NCBI GenBank assembly: GCA_015057455.1
Contig: SVEH01000005.1
Span: forward strand, 62,001-126,000
DNA length: 64,000 nucleotides
DNA from: Lachnospiraceae bacterium
GTDB lineage: Bacteria > Bacillota > Clostridia > Lachnospirales > Lachnospiraceae
Reading direction: 5' to 3'
Shown here: positions 17,146 through 24,273 of the stretch, in pieces
How the letters are laid out: each line of letters starts with the position of its first letter
Numbering within the stretch: position 1 is the stretch's first letter
Notes under the pieces: model-generated
What the model saw: only the letters and a program-made list of their open reading frames with translations
Told to the model about the DNA's origin: nothing
Databases searched by the model: none
Position numbers and translations under genes: made by a program

Positions 17146-18207
17146 TTAGTCAAATCTACGCAATCCTGATTGGATAAGTTTTTCTATTAATTGTTGTTTT
17201 GAAACACCTTTTGCTTCCCATAACATAGGGTACATACTAATAGATGTAAAACCTGGTATAGTGTTAATTTCGTTAAATACAATATCATTAGTATCTTTTT
17301 CTAAAAAGAAATCAACTCTAGATAAACTATATCCGTCAAGAGCAGTAAAAATCTTAAGTGCGTATTCTCTTATTTTGTCTTCAACACCATCAGGAAGTGC
17401 TGGTGAAGTATCTTCTTTTGATTCTGAATTGTTGTATTTAGCATCAAAATCATAGAATTCAGCTGCAGCAAGGATTTCGCCAACACCTGATGCAATAGGA
17501 TTAGAACTACCTAAAACAGCACATTCTAATTCTCTACCTATAATAGTTTCTTCTATAAGAATCTTACTGTCATGTAAAATAGCTTCGTTAAGACCAGTAA
17601 TTAATTCGTCACGATTATGAGCTTTAGATATACCCTTCGATGAACCTGCATTAGCTGGTTTAATAAACATAGGGTAATCTAGTGTAGCTTCTGTTTTAGC
17701 AACGCATGAATCCATATCTTTAAGTTCATATTTTCTAATACTTACATATTTTGCTTGGCGTATACCAAGTGTATCTACAACTATCTTAGTAAATAATTTG
17801 TCCATAGACATTCCAGAAGAAACAACACCACATCCAACATATGGAATATGAGCAAGTTCAAATAATCCTTGAATTGTTCCATCTTCTCCGTTAAGTCCAT
17901 GAAGTACAGGGAATATAACGTCTATATGTTTAATAGTAGTTTTACCTGTTTCATCTATAAGCATTACACCATGATGTGTAGTATCAGGTGATATAATTGC
18001 TGAAGTAGTAGAGTTAATCCAATTGTTATTCTTAATATCATCTACTGAATTGACAAGTAGCCATTTACCTTCTTTTGTAATTCCAATTAAAACAATGTCA
18101 TATACTTCTGTATTAATATTAGCTATTACATTAGAAGCAGAGATAAGTGATACATCATGTTCTGATGAGCGGCTTCCAAATATAACAGCAATTGTAGTTT
18201 TGTTCAT
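17146..18207 (-). CDS. ddl: D-alanine--D-alanine ligase
   Basis: 353 residues, an ATP-grasp enzyme that joins two D-Ala for the peptidoglycan stem. Seen: VIFGSRSSEHDVSLISA at the N-terminus, GLNGEDGTIQGLFELAHIPY, ATP-binding KPANAGSSKGISK, the omega-loop region with FYDFDAKY, and metal and ligand residues in VFNEINTIPGFTSISMYP. The Tyr-containing omega loop argues for true D-Ala-D-Ala specificity rather than D-Ala-D-Lac. Ribosome site AAAGGGAGG. It is first gene of a three-gene minus-strand operon and divergent from the RNA helicase gene. Confidence 0.96.
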   Translation of the reverse strand: MNKTTIAVIFGSRSSEHDVSLISASNVIANINTEVYDIVLIGITKEGKWLLVNSVDDIKNNNWINSTTSAIISPDTTHHGVMLIDETGKTTIKHIDVIFPVLHGLNGEDGTIQGLFELAHIPYVGCGVVSSGMSMDKLFTKIVVDTLGIRQAKYVSIRKYELKDMDSCVAKTEATLDYPMFIKPANAGSSKGISKAHNRDELITGLNEAILHDSKILIEETIIGRELECAVLGSSNPIASGVGEILAAAEFYDFDAKYNNSESKEDTSPALPDGVEDKIREYALKIFTALDGYSLSRVDFFLEKDTNDIVFNEINTIPGFTSISMYPMLWEAKGVSKQQLIEKLIQSGLRRFD

Positions 18208-18328
18208 AAATGTCCTCCCTTTAAGCTGTCGCTTATATCTTATAATTTAATTAGATTTATAAAATTTATTATGTTAATTTATTGTCTTTAATTCCAAATG
18301 TTAGTAAGAACTAAAAACTAACATATTA

Positions 18329-18357
18329 ATTTTACACATATTAATATAATTATTCAA
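18329..18357 (-). promoter_or_regulatory. Possible promoter for the ddl-murI-DUF1934 operon
   Basis: Minus strand TTGAAT (18352-18357), 17-base spacer, TAAAAT (18329-18334), about 120 bases upstream of the ddl start. A small hairpin (GTTAGT / ACTAAC, 18299-18321) would lie at the start of the leader. Confidence 0.45.
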
Positions 18358-18459
18358 CACTTTAAATATCAAGAATTATTAATTTTTTCTTTAGATGAAT
18401 TTTTTTAAAGGAAATTTATTAAATAAAACTAAAATAAACTGAATTAGTCCTAATTTACA

Positions 18460-18488
18460 TTGACTTTAAAAAGGCTTCATGGTATATT
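18460..18488 (+). promoter_or_regulatory. Sigma-A-type promoter that fixes the helicase start
   Basis: TTGACT (18460-18465), 17-base spacer, TATATT (18483-18488). Transcription should begin near 18495, so the frame's upstream ATG at 18479 would not be in the mRNA; the ATG at 18527 is the first usable start. Confidence 0.78.
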
Positions 18489-18526
18489 TTCACGGAATAG
18501 AATTTTTACGGAAGGAATTAATTGGA

Positions 18527-20113
18527 ATGAGTAGTTTAAGATTTGAGGAGTTAAGTATAAATGATGAGATAATGAGAGCAATTGTGGATATGGGATTTAA
18601 TGAACCTAGTCCAATACAGGCTAGTGCTATACCTGTAGCTCTTGAGGGAAAAGATATAATTGGTCAGGCGCAGACAGGAACAGGAAAAACAGCATCTTTT
18701 GGTATTCCATTACTTCAAAAAATAGATCCAGAACTAAAAAAATTACAGGCTATTGTGTTATGTCCAACTAGAGAATTAGCAATTCAAGTAGCTGATGAAT
18801 TTAGAAAGATGGCTAAATATTTGCATGGAATAAAAACACTTCCTATATATGGTGGTCAAGATATAGTTAGACAAATAAAGGCATTAAAGGCTGGAGCACA
18901 AGTTGTAATAGGCACTCCAGGTAGAGTAATGGACCATATGAGAAGAAAAACAGTTAAATTTAATAAAATCCGTACATTAGTTTTAGATGAAGCAGATGAG
19001 ATGTTGAATATGGGATTTAGAGAAGATATAGAAGAAATATTAACAAAAATTCCAGAAGAGAGACAAACATTATTATTTTCAGCAACAATGCCAAAGGCTA
19101 TTTTAGAGTTGGCAAGAGAATATCAACAAGACCCAGAAGTGATAAAAGTAATAAAAAAGGAACTTACTGTTAGAAAGATAGAACAATATTATTATGAAGT
19201 TGAATCTCATAATAAGGTAGAGGCAATATCAAGACTGTTAGATAAATATACACCAAAGTTGTCATTAGTATTCTGTAATACAAAGAAGCAAGTTGATGAT
19301 TTATCTGAAGCATTAAAAGATAGAGGTTATTTTGCTGAAGGGTTACATGGAGATTTAAAGCAAATGCAAAGAGATAGAGTAATGCATGCTTTTAGAAATG
19401 GCTCTACACAGATCTTAGTTGCTACAGATGTGGCTGCAAGGGGAATTGATGTTGATGATGTTGAGGCTGTATTTAACTATGATGTTCCGCAAGATGATGA
19501 ATATTATGTACATAGAATAGGAAGAACAGGAAGAGCGGGAAGAACGGGAAGAGCATTTACCCTTGTAGTTGGAAGAGATATATATAAACTGAAGGAAATA
19601 ATGAAATATTGTAAGACAAAGATTGAAAAAGCAAGTCTACCAACTAATTCAGAGGTAAGTAAATTAAAGATAAAGAAATTGTTAGTTAATGCCAACGAAA
19701 CAGCTATTAACAATGATATGAGAGATATATACGAGAGTATTGATGAATGGGTTCAAGATAATGACATTGATTATAGAGAATTAGTTGCTAGCTTAATTAA
19801 GATGAATATGGGAGATACAAGCGAGCAAGAAGACATTAATTCAAGCACAAAATACTATGATAAAAATAATAAGAAAATGGTTAGATTATTTATCAATGTT
19901 GGAAGAAGTCAAAATGTAAAACCTAAAGACATATTAGGAGCTATTGCAGGAGAATCAGGAATACCAGGAAAAGCAGTAGGAAGTATAGATATGTTTGATA
20001 AATATACATTTGTAGATGTTCCTAGCAAATATGCTAAGAATGTACTTCGTTCAATGAGAAAAACAAAGATAAAAGGTAAGAATATAAATATAGAAACAGC
20101 GAATAAAAAGTAA
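18527..20113 (+). CDS. DEAD-box ATP-dependent RNA helicase with DbpA-type RNA-binding domain
   Basis: 528 residues from the ATG at 18527 (GGAAGGA 10 bases upstream, and downstream of the predicted transcription start). It unwinds structured RNA, typically for ribosome assembly, mRNA decay or cold adaptation. Seen: Q motif (PSPIQASAIP), Walker A AQTGTGKT at about 47-54, PTRELA, DEAD box near 155, SAT near 184, and HRIGRTGRAGR near 328. Residues about 448-522 form the DbpA/CsdA-like RNA-binding domain (RLFINVGRSQNVKPKDILGA). There is no long basic tail. CsdA/DeaD and DbpA roles cannot be separated here. Confidence 0.95.
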   Translation: MSSLRFEELSINDEIMRAIVDMGFNEPSPIQASAIPVALEGKDIIGQAQTGTGKTASFGIPLLQKIDPELKKLQAIVLCPTRELAIQVADEFRKMAKYLHGIKTLPIYGGQDIVRQIKALKAGAQVVIGTPGRVMDHMRRKTVKFNKIRTLVLDEADEMLNMGFREDIEEILTKIPEERQTLLFSATMPKAILELAREYQQDPEVIKVIKKELTVRKIEQYYYEVESHNKVEAISRLLDKYTPKLSLVFCNTKKQVDDLSEALKDRGYFAEGLHGDLKQMQRDRVMHAFRNGSTQILVATDVAARGIDVDDVEAVFNYDVPQDDEYYVHRIGRTGRAGRTGRAFTLVVGRDIYKLKEIMKYCKTKIEKASLPTNSEVSKLKIKKLLVNANETAINNDMRDIYESIDEWVQDNDIDYRELVASLIKMNMGDTSEQEDINSSTKYYDKNNKKMVRLFINVGRSQNVKPKDILGAIAGESGIPGKAVGSIDMFDKYTFVDVPSKYAKNVLRSMRKTKIKGKNINIETANKK

Positions 20114-20170
20114 ATAAAAAGAAGCAAAATGTTAGCTCATGCTAAGAAATCAGAAAATTATAAAAAAGAC

Positions 20171-20199
20171 TTGATATTATCTGAAAACTCTGCTATATT
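20171..20199 (+). promoter_or_regulatory. Sigma-A-type promoter of the secreted Gly/Pro-repeat protein gene
   Basis: TTGATA (20171-20176), 17-base spacer, TATATT (20194-20199) with an extended -10 TGC. The predicted start near 20206 gives a leader of about 120 bases containing the structured element at 20229-20294. Confidence 0.72.
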
Positions 20200-20228
20200 T
20201 AGTACAATGATTCCTCTGAAAGGGAATA

Positions 20229-20294
20229 AGCACAGAGACAAGTTTCTTATTGGTGAAACACAGAGAGTCTATGATGACTTGTCATATTTGTGTT
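20229..20294 (+). promoter_or_regulatory. Candidate structured RNA leader (copy A)
   Basis: An outer stem (AGCACAGA 20229-20236 / TTTGTGTT 20287-20294, with G-T pairs) encloses a GTTTC/GAAAC arm (20242-20246 / 20255-20259), extended by GAC/GTC, and an ATGAC-TT-GTCAT hairpin (20274-20285). The same signature pieces, GCACA-R-AGAC and GATGACTTGTCAT followed by TTTGT, recur at 53856-53924 before the Tad operon. It may be a regulatory RNA; ligand unknown. Confidence 0.4.
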
Positions 20295-20326
20295 ATTAAT
20301 AATATAGCAAGAGAAGGGAGAAAATA

Positions 20327-21130
20327 ATGAGTAAGGTAAGTAATTTTGTGAAGCTAGCATGGGCTAGTGCATTATTTGCAGTTGTATTTACATTAGGATT
20401 AGGGATGATTAATGTAAACGAAGCAGAGGCAGGATGGCCATTTGGAAAAACATCAATTAAGGATTGTAATATTAGATTAGAGGCGGATAGCTTTAAGTGG
20501 ACAGGTAACGAGGTTCGTCCAAGTGTAACTGTAACATATGAGGGTAATAAATTAGAAGAAAATAAGGATTATGAATTAAAATATGACAATAATGTTGATG
20601 CTGGATTAGATACAGCAGAAGTTAAGATAAAAGGTATTGGTGATTTTAAATCAAGTATAACTTACACTTTTGATATAATTGGAATAAATATTGCAAGAGA
20701 GTGTAGATTTCAATATAAAAATAATAGATTAACTGTGTTTTATAGAGGCGAAGAAGTAAGCAGTAGAAACTATAAAACTTCTAAAGGTGATAAAGAAAGA
20801 AAATTAGTACATGTGACACCAGGAAATAATCCAGAAGAAGAATGGTGTACATATGAGATATATCAAGATATTGTAATTACAGGTAAGGGACAATATTTTG
20901 GAGAATATGTATATAGAATTGTAGAGGTAGAGTCTGTTCTTGAAGAGAGAGAAGATGATAAACCTCATGGTCCAGGTCCAAACCCAGGATATGGAGGAGG
21001 ACATAACCCAGGCCCAGGTCCAAACCCAGGACATGGAGGAGGACATAACCCAGGTCCAGGTCCGAACCCGGGACATGGAGGAGGACATAATCCAGGCCCA
21101 GGTCCGAACCCAGGACATGGACCAAGATAG
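20327..21130 (+). CDS. Secreted surface protein with Gly/Pro/His repeats
   Basis: 267 residues. A signal peptide is clear, with likely cleavage after NEAEA at about residue 35. The mature part starts with an Ig-like domain of a type common in clostridial surface proteins (LEADSFKWTGNEVRPSVTV, then NKDYELKYDNNVDAGLDTAE and IKGIGDF). A second beta region follows, then a tail of nearly four 14-residue repeats GGGHNPGPGPNPGH. The His-rich repeats could bind metal or form a flexible stalk. No sortase motif or lipobox is present, so it may be released or held by the Ig-like domain. It has its own promoter, leader and terminator. Function unknown. Confidence 0.8.
   Translation: MSKVSNFVKLAWASALFAVVFTLGLGMINVNEAEAGWPFGKTSIKDCNIRLEADSFKWTGNEVRPSVTVTYEGNKLEENKDYELKYDNNVDAGLDTAEVKIKGIGDFKSSITYTFDIIGINIARECRFQYKNNRLTVFYRGEEVSSRNYKTSKGDKERKLVHVTPGNNPEEEWCTYEIYQDIVITGKGQYFGEYVYRIVEVESVLEEREDDKPHGPGPNPGYGGGHNPGPGPNPGHGGGHNPGPGPNPGHGGGHNPGPGPNPGHGPR
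20968..21121 (+). repeat. 42-bp in-frame tandem repeat, about 3.7 copies
   Basis: DNA repeat encoding GGGHNPGPGPNPGH. Copies differ at a few third positions (GGTCCA/GGCCCA, AACCCA/AACCCG), so the array is not brand new, but period and reading frame are kept. It is locally GC-rich compared with the flanks, and copy number could vary between strains by slippage. Confidence 0.92.
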
Positions 21131-21162
21131 TAAGGCTATTATATAATCCTAAATGATATATA

Positions 21163-21205
21163 AAAGGAGCTGTATAACAAGAATTTGTGTATACGGCTCT
21201 TTTTG
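21163..21205 (+). terminator. Terminator after the Gly/Pro-repeat protein gene
   Basis: Imperfect stem AAAGGAGCTGTATA / TATACGGCTCTTTTT with a loop of about 13 bases and a T run. Confidence 0.78.
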
Positions 21206-21418
21206 AGTTTATAGGAAAGAATGACGTTTAATTGTAAATTTTTATGAAATAAACGCTTTGCTAAGGAGGCACACAAATTCGTAAAGTATTTTTGGCATTG
21301 ATAATATATTTAGAAAAATACAAAAATTGGATTATATTGAAAATTATAATAAGGAATAGTTAGAAAGTGCCGAAATAAACCTTGTATAATAAATTACGGT
21401 ATATAGGAGGCTAAATTC

Positions 21419-22585
21419 GTGAGTAGAATGAAACTTATAAAAAGTACAATAGCATTATTTGTTATGAGTTCTATGATGTTTACAATGGCTTGTTCAAATA
21501 ATACAAACAATGAACAACAAAATAATAATACGACAACAAAGGTTGAAGAGGAAAAAGGGCCTTATGATGATTTAAAAATAGGTGTTGTAAATATTGGATC
21601 ATCTACAGATAGTTCAGGGTATACATTTGCCCATACCAATGGTATAAAAGGAATGATGTCTGCTTTGAATTTGAGAAATGATCAAGTAATATATAAAGAT
21701 AATGTACCTGATGATGCACCAGATACAATAAGAGACGCAATAAAAAATTGTATTAATAAAGGTTGTAAAATTATATTTACAACAAGTTATGGTTTCCAAG
21801 AGGTAACTTATGAAATGGCAGAAAAATATCCGAGTGTATATTTTTCACATTGTTCAGGAAAAATGAGTAATGGAAAAAATATGAATAGATATTTTGGTAG
21901 AATATATCAACCATTTTATTTAGCTGGTATAGCAGCAGGGTTGAAAACTAAAACTGATAAAATAGGATTTGTATCAGCATTTGGTACAGCTGTTTCTGAG
22001 AGTGCATATTGTTTAAATGCATTTGCTATGGGTGTTGAGTCAGTAAATAAAAAAGCTAAGGTTATTACTCGTGTTATAAATTGCTGGGATGATGAGAAAA
22101 AAGAAAGAACAGCAGCAGAAAAATTAGTAAAAGCAGGAGTAGATGTTATAGGTCAGGATACTGATTCAAGTATGCCACAAAAGGTTGCAGAAGAAAATAA
22201 TATTTATGGAGTAGGTTATAATAATGATATGAGAAAAGATGCTCCAAATGCAACTTTAGTTTCTGTTATATGGAATTGGGAAAAATATTATACAGATACA
22301 GTTAAAGACATATGTGCAGATAACTGGGATGTACAAAATTACTATGGTGGTTTAAAAGAAGGAATAGTTGATATTACAGAATTATCAGAATTAAATGATA
22401 AAAAAGCCGAGAAGAAGATAAAAGATGTTGTAAAAATGTTTAATGAGGGAACATGGGATGTATTCAATGGTAAGATTGTTACTAATACAGGAAAGACAAT
22501 TGGAGAAAATAATGTGGCATTAAGTGGAGATGAAATTCAATTTAATATAAACTGGCTATATAAGAATATAAAAGTTGATAAATAG
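21419..22585 (+). CDS. BMP-family (PnrA/Med-like) substrate-binding lipoprotein
   Basis: 388 residues with a GTG start (AGGAGG eight bases upstream). The lipobox TMAC places the lipid-modified Cys at residue 25. The rest is a periplasmic-binding-protein fold of the BMP/TmpC family: LKIGVVNIGSSTDSSGYT at the start of domain 1, then FTTSYGFQEV, GRIYQPFYLAGIAAGL, IGFVSAFGTAVSES and VIGQDTDSSMPQKVAE, all characteristic of nucleoside-binding relatives. It would deliver a purine nucleoside or similar ligand to an ABC transporter. No permease or ATPase gene is adjacent, so it is an orphan binding protein or works with a distant transporter. Confidence 0.88.
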   Translation: MSRMKLIKSTIALFVMSSMMFTMACSNNTNNEQQNNNTTTKVEEEKGPYDDLKIGVVNIGSSTDSSGYTFAHTNGIKGMMSALNLRNDQVIYKDNVPDDAPDTIRDAIKNCINKGCKIIFTTSYGFQEVTYEMAEKYPSVYFSHCSGKMSNGKNMNRYFGRIYQPFYLAGIAAGLKTKTDKIGFVSAFGTAVSESAYCLNAFAMGVESVNKKAKVITRVINCWDDEKKERTAAEKLVKAGVDVIGQDTDSSMPQKVAEENNIYGVGYNNDMRKDAPNATLVSVIWNWEKYYTDTVKDICADNWDVQNYYGGLKEGIVDITELSELNDKKAEKKIKDVVKMFNEGTWDVFNGKIVTNTGKTIGENNVALSGDEIQFNINWLYKNIKVDK

Positions 22586-22671
22586 TACGGTTTAAATGCA
22601 AATATAATTGATTTACTTCAACTCTTGATAAAGAGTAATAAAATCAGAGAATTTCAATATTGAATAAAAAT

Positions 22672-22696
22672 AAAAGAGGCTGTAATAGCCTCTTTT
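22672..22696. terminator. Bidirectional terminator between BMP lipoprotein and rubrerythrin genes
   Basis: AAAAGAGGCT / AGCCTCTTTT perfect stem, five-base loop, between two convergent genes. Confidence 0.88.
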
Positions 22697-22722
22697 AAAA
22701 TTATATAAAAACTTAATAATTA

Positions 22723-23262
22723 TTATCTAAAGTATCTGTCTAATAATCCTTTTAATGCTTTACCATGTCTTGCTTCATCTCTAGCCATTTCATGAACTGT
22801 ATCATGAATAGCATCTAATCCAGCTTCTTTAGCTCTCTTAGCAAGATCTGTTTTTCCTGCAGTAGCACCATTTTCAGCTTCAACTCTCATTTCAAGATTC
22901 TTTTTAGTGCTATCAGTAATAACTTCGCCTAATAATTCAGCAAATTTTGCAGCATGCTCTGCTTCTTCCCAAGCAGCCTTTTCCCAATAAAGACCGATTT
23001 CAGGATATCCTTCTCTATGAGCAACTCTAGCCATTGCTAGGTACATACCAACTTCAGTACATTCTCCATTAAAGTTAGCTCTTAAATCATCAATAATATC
23101 TTGGCTAACTCCTTTTGCAACACCTACCACGTGTTCAGCAGCCCATGACATATCACCTGATTGAGCTGTAAATTTACTTGCAGGTGCTTTACATTGTGGA
23201 CAAGCTTCTGGTGCTTGATCTCCTTCGTGTACATATCCGCATACTTGACATACATATTTCAT
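22723..23262 (-). CDS. Reverse rubrerythrin (rubredoxin domain first)
   Basis: 179 residues from the ATG at 23262 (TGGAGG upstream). The N-terminal rubredoxin-like iron site is C5-x2-C8-GY ... C21-P-x-C24; a ferritin-like diiron domain follows with the helix motifs [32 protein letters not shown] and [18 protein letters not shown]. This order is reversed relative to classical rubrerythrin and is typical of clostridial reverse rubrerythrins, which reduce hydrogen peroxide and oxygen with electrons from NADH via partner reductases. It protects strict anaerobes, relevant here because a glycyl-radical enzyme is encoded nearby. Monocistronic, with its own promoter. Confidence 0.94.
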   Translation of the reverse strand: MKYVCQVCGYVHEGDQAPEACPQCKAPASKFTAQSGDMSWAAEHVVGVAKGVSQDIIDDLRANFNGECTEVGMYLAMARVAHREGYPEIGLYWEKAAWEEAEHAAKFAELLGEVITDSTKKNLEMRVEAENGATAGKTDLAKRAKEAGLDAIHDTVHEMARDEARHGKALKGLLDRYFR

Positions 23263-23352
23263 AATAATCCTCCATTCTGAAAACTTAGTCATATTAGGAA
23301 AAATAATATCCTTTATCTAAGTGTTTCAAATTAATAATTAAATAACAAGGTA

Positions 23353-23381
23353 ATTATATTATATTTTACAAAAAATGACAA
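23353..23381 (-). promoter_or_regulatory. Promoter of the rubrerythrin gene
   Basis: Minus strand TTGTCA (23376-23381), 17-base spacer, TATAAT (23353-23358), about 90 bases before the ATG. I could not identify a convincing PerR box. Confidence 0.68.
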
Positions 23382-24130
23382 ATATTATTTTGTAAAAAAA
23401 TATGGGAAAAATAGGTACATTTTCTAGAAAAAGGGTAATATTTTATCACCGAATTTTCCACTTTTTCATAATTGGAAAAATTTGCATTCAAAATGACAAA
23501 AAATTACAGAAAGTGGATAATATATTCCATTGTAAAAGAATGGTAATGGTTGTAAAATATGCTTGTTCGTAAGGAAATTTGATAGCATATGTCAAAACAA
23601 AAGGATTAGTTAACGGTATATATAGTTATCGGGGATGAAAAAAACTGTATGTATAGTAGTGGGTCAATTCTAAGGGTATAGGGATTTGACGATTAAAAAC
23701 TAATCGGGAGTACAAATGATAAACATCATAGTTGGTGTTCAGGAGTTATAAATATTACTTGGGTGTATTTAAATAATGTATAAACGTGGTTGTATTTTGT
23801 TGTAGCATATGTTATCACATTTTCAAATTTAATAAGCCATTATAGGAATTTACTAAAAATGGACATTAAACATTTTCACTAATATATTTGAATAGTGGTA
23901 TATAGAATATATTGGTACATACGGGAGATAAATAATTAATAAAGAGACCATAATTTTTGACAAACTGGCAAAAGATGATGAGTATAGGAGTTTAGTAGCA
24001 AAAATTATAAATATTGAGTATTAGACAAGAGGGATTAGCTGTTAACATATTCTAGGGAGGGAGTTCCTATTAATATTGTGCAGATAGATTATTTTTAAAA
24101 AACGTTAGTTAAATGATTAATAATGGGTTA
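23382..24130. other. Long gene-free region
   Basis: About 750 bases with no reading frame of convincing length or composition on either strand, unusual in this tightly packed window. One short open stretch on the plus strand (23933-24022, ending TAG) reads like protein (FDKLAKDDEYRSLVAK) and could be a decayed gene fragment. Scattered TTGAC-like hexamers occur (23686, 23957), but none pairs with a good -10 box. Base composition matches the surroundings. Confidence 0.5.
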
Positions 24131-24168
24131 AAAAAAAGAATTGCTTATGCCATTGCAATTCTTTTTTT
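24131..24168. terminator. Strong bidirectional terminator
   Basis: Stem AAAAAAAGAATTGC / GCAATTCTTTTTTT (14 base pairs), ten-base loop, T runs on both strands. It lies 106 bases beyond the end of the minus-strand clostripain-like gene. On the plus strand nothing annotated precedes it for about 870 bases. Confidence 0.88.
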
Positions 24169-24199
24169 GTTATAGAAAATTATTTTCGTTACAATATGC

Positions 24200-24229
24200 G
24201 AGTACAGAGTCATAAGTGACTCTGTACTC
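24200..24229. other. Perfect 13-bp hairpin downstream of the protease gene
   Basis: GAGTACAGAGTCA / TGACTCTGTACTC, loop of four. No T run follows on either strand, so it may stabilise the 3' end of the protease mRNA rather than terminate it; the terminator at 24131-24168 follows. Confidence 0.6.
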
Positions 24230-24273
24230 TATAACTTTATGATTAATATAGTTTATTATCTATGCGAATGATG

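Noticed and set aside
20229-20294. Cyclic di-GMP riboswitch
   Set aside because: The first half vaguely recalls the GEMM core (GCACAGAGACAA, internal loop), but the second stem-loop with its conserved GGTAGC-like stretch is missing and copy B fits even less well.
20804-21146. Several repetitive open frames on both strands over the Gly/Pro repeat
   Set aside because: A 42-bp repeat has a period divisible by three, so all frames stay open. Only the frame with signal peptide and ribosome site is real.
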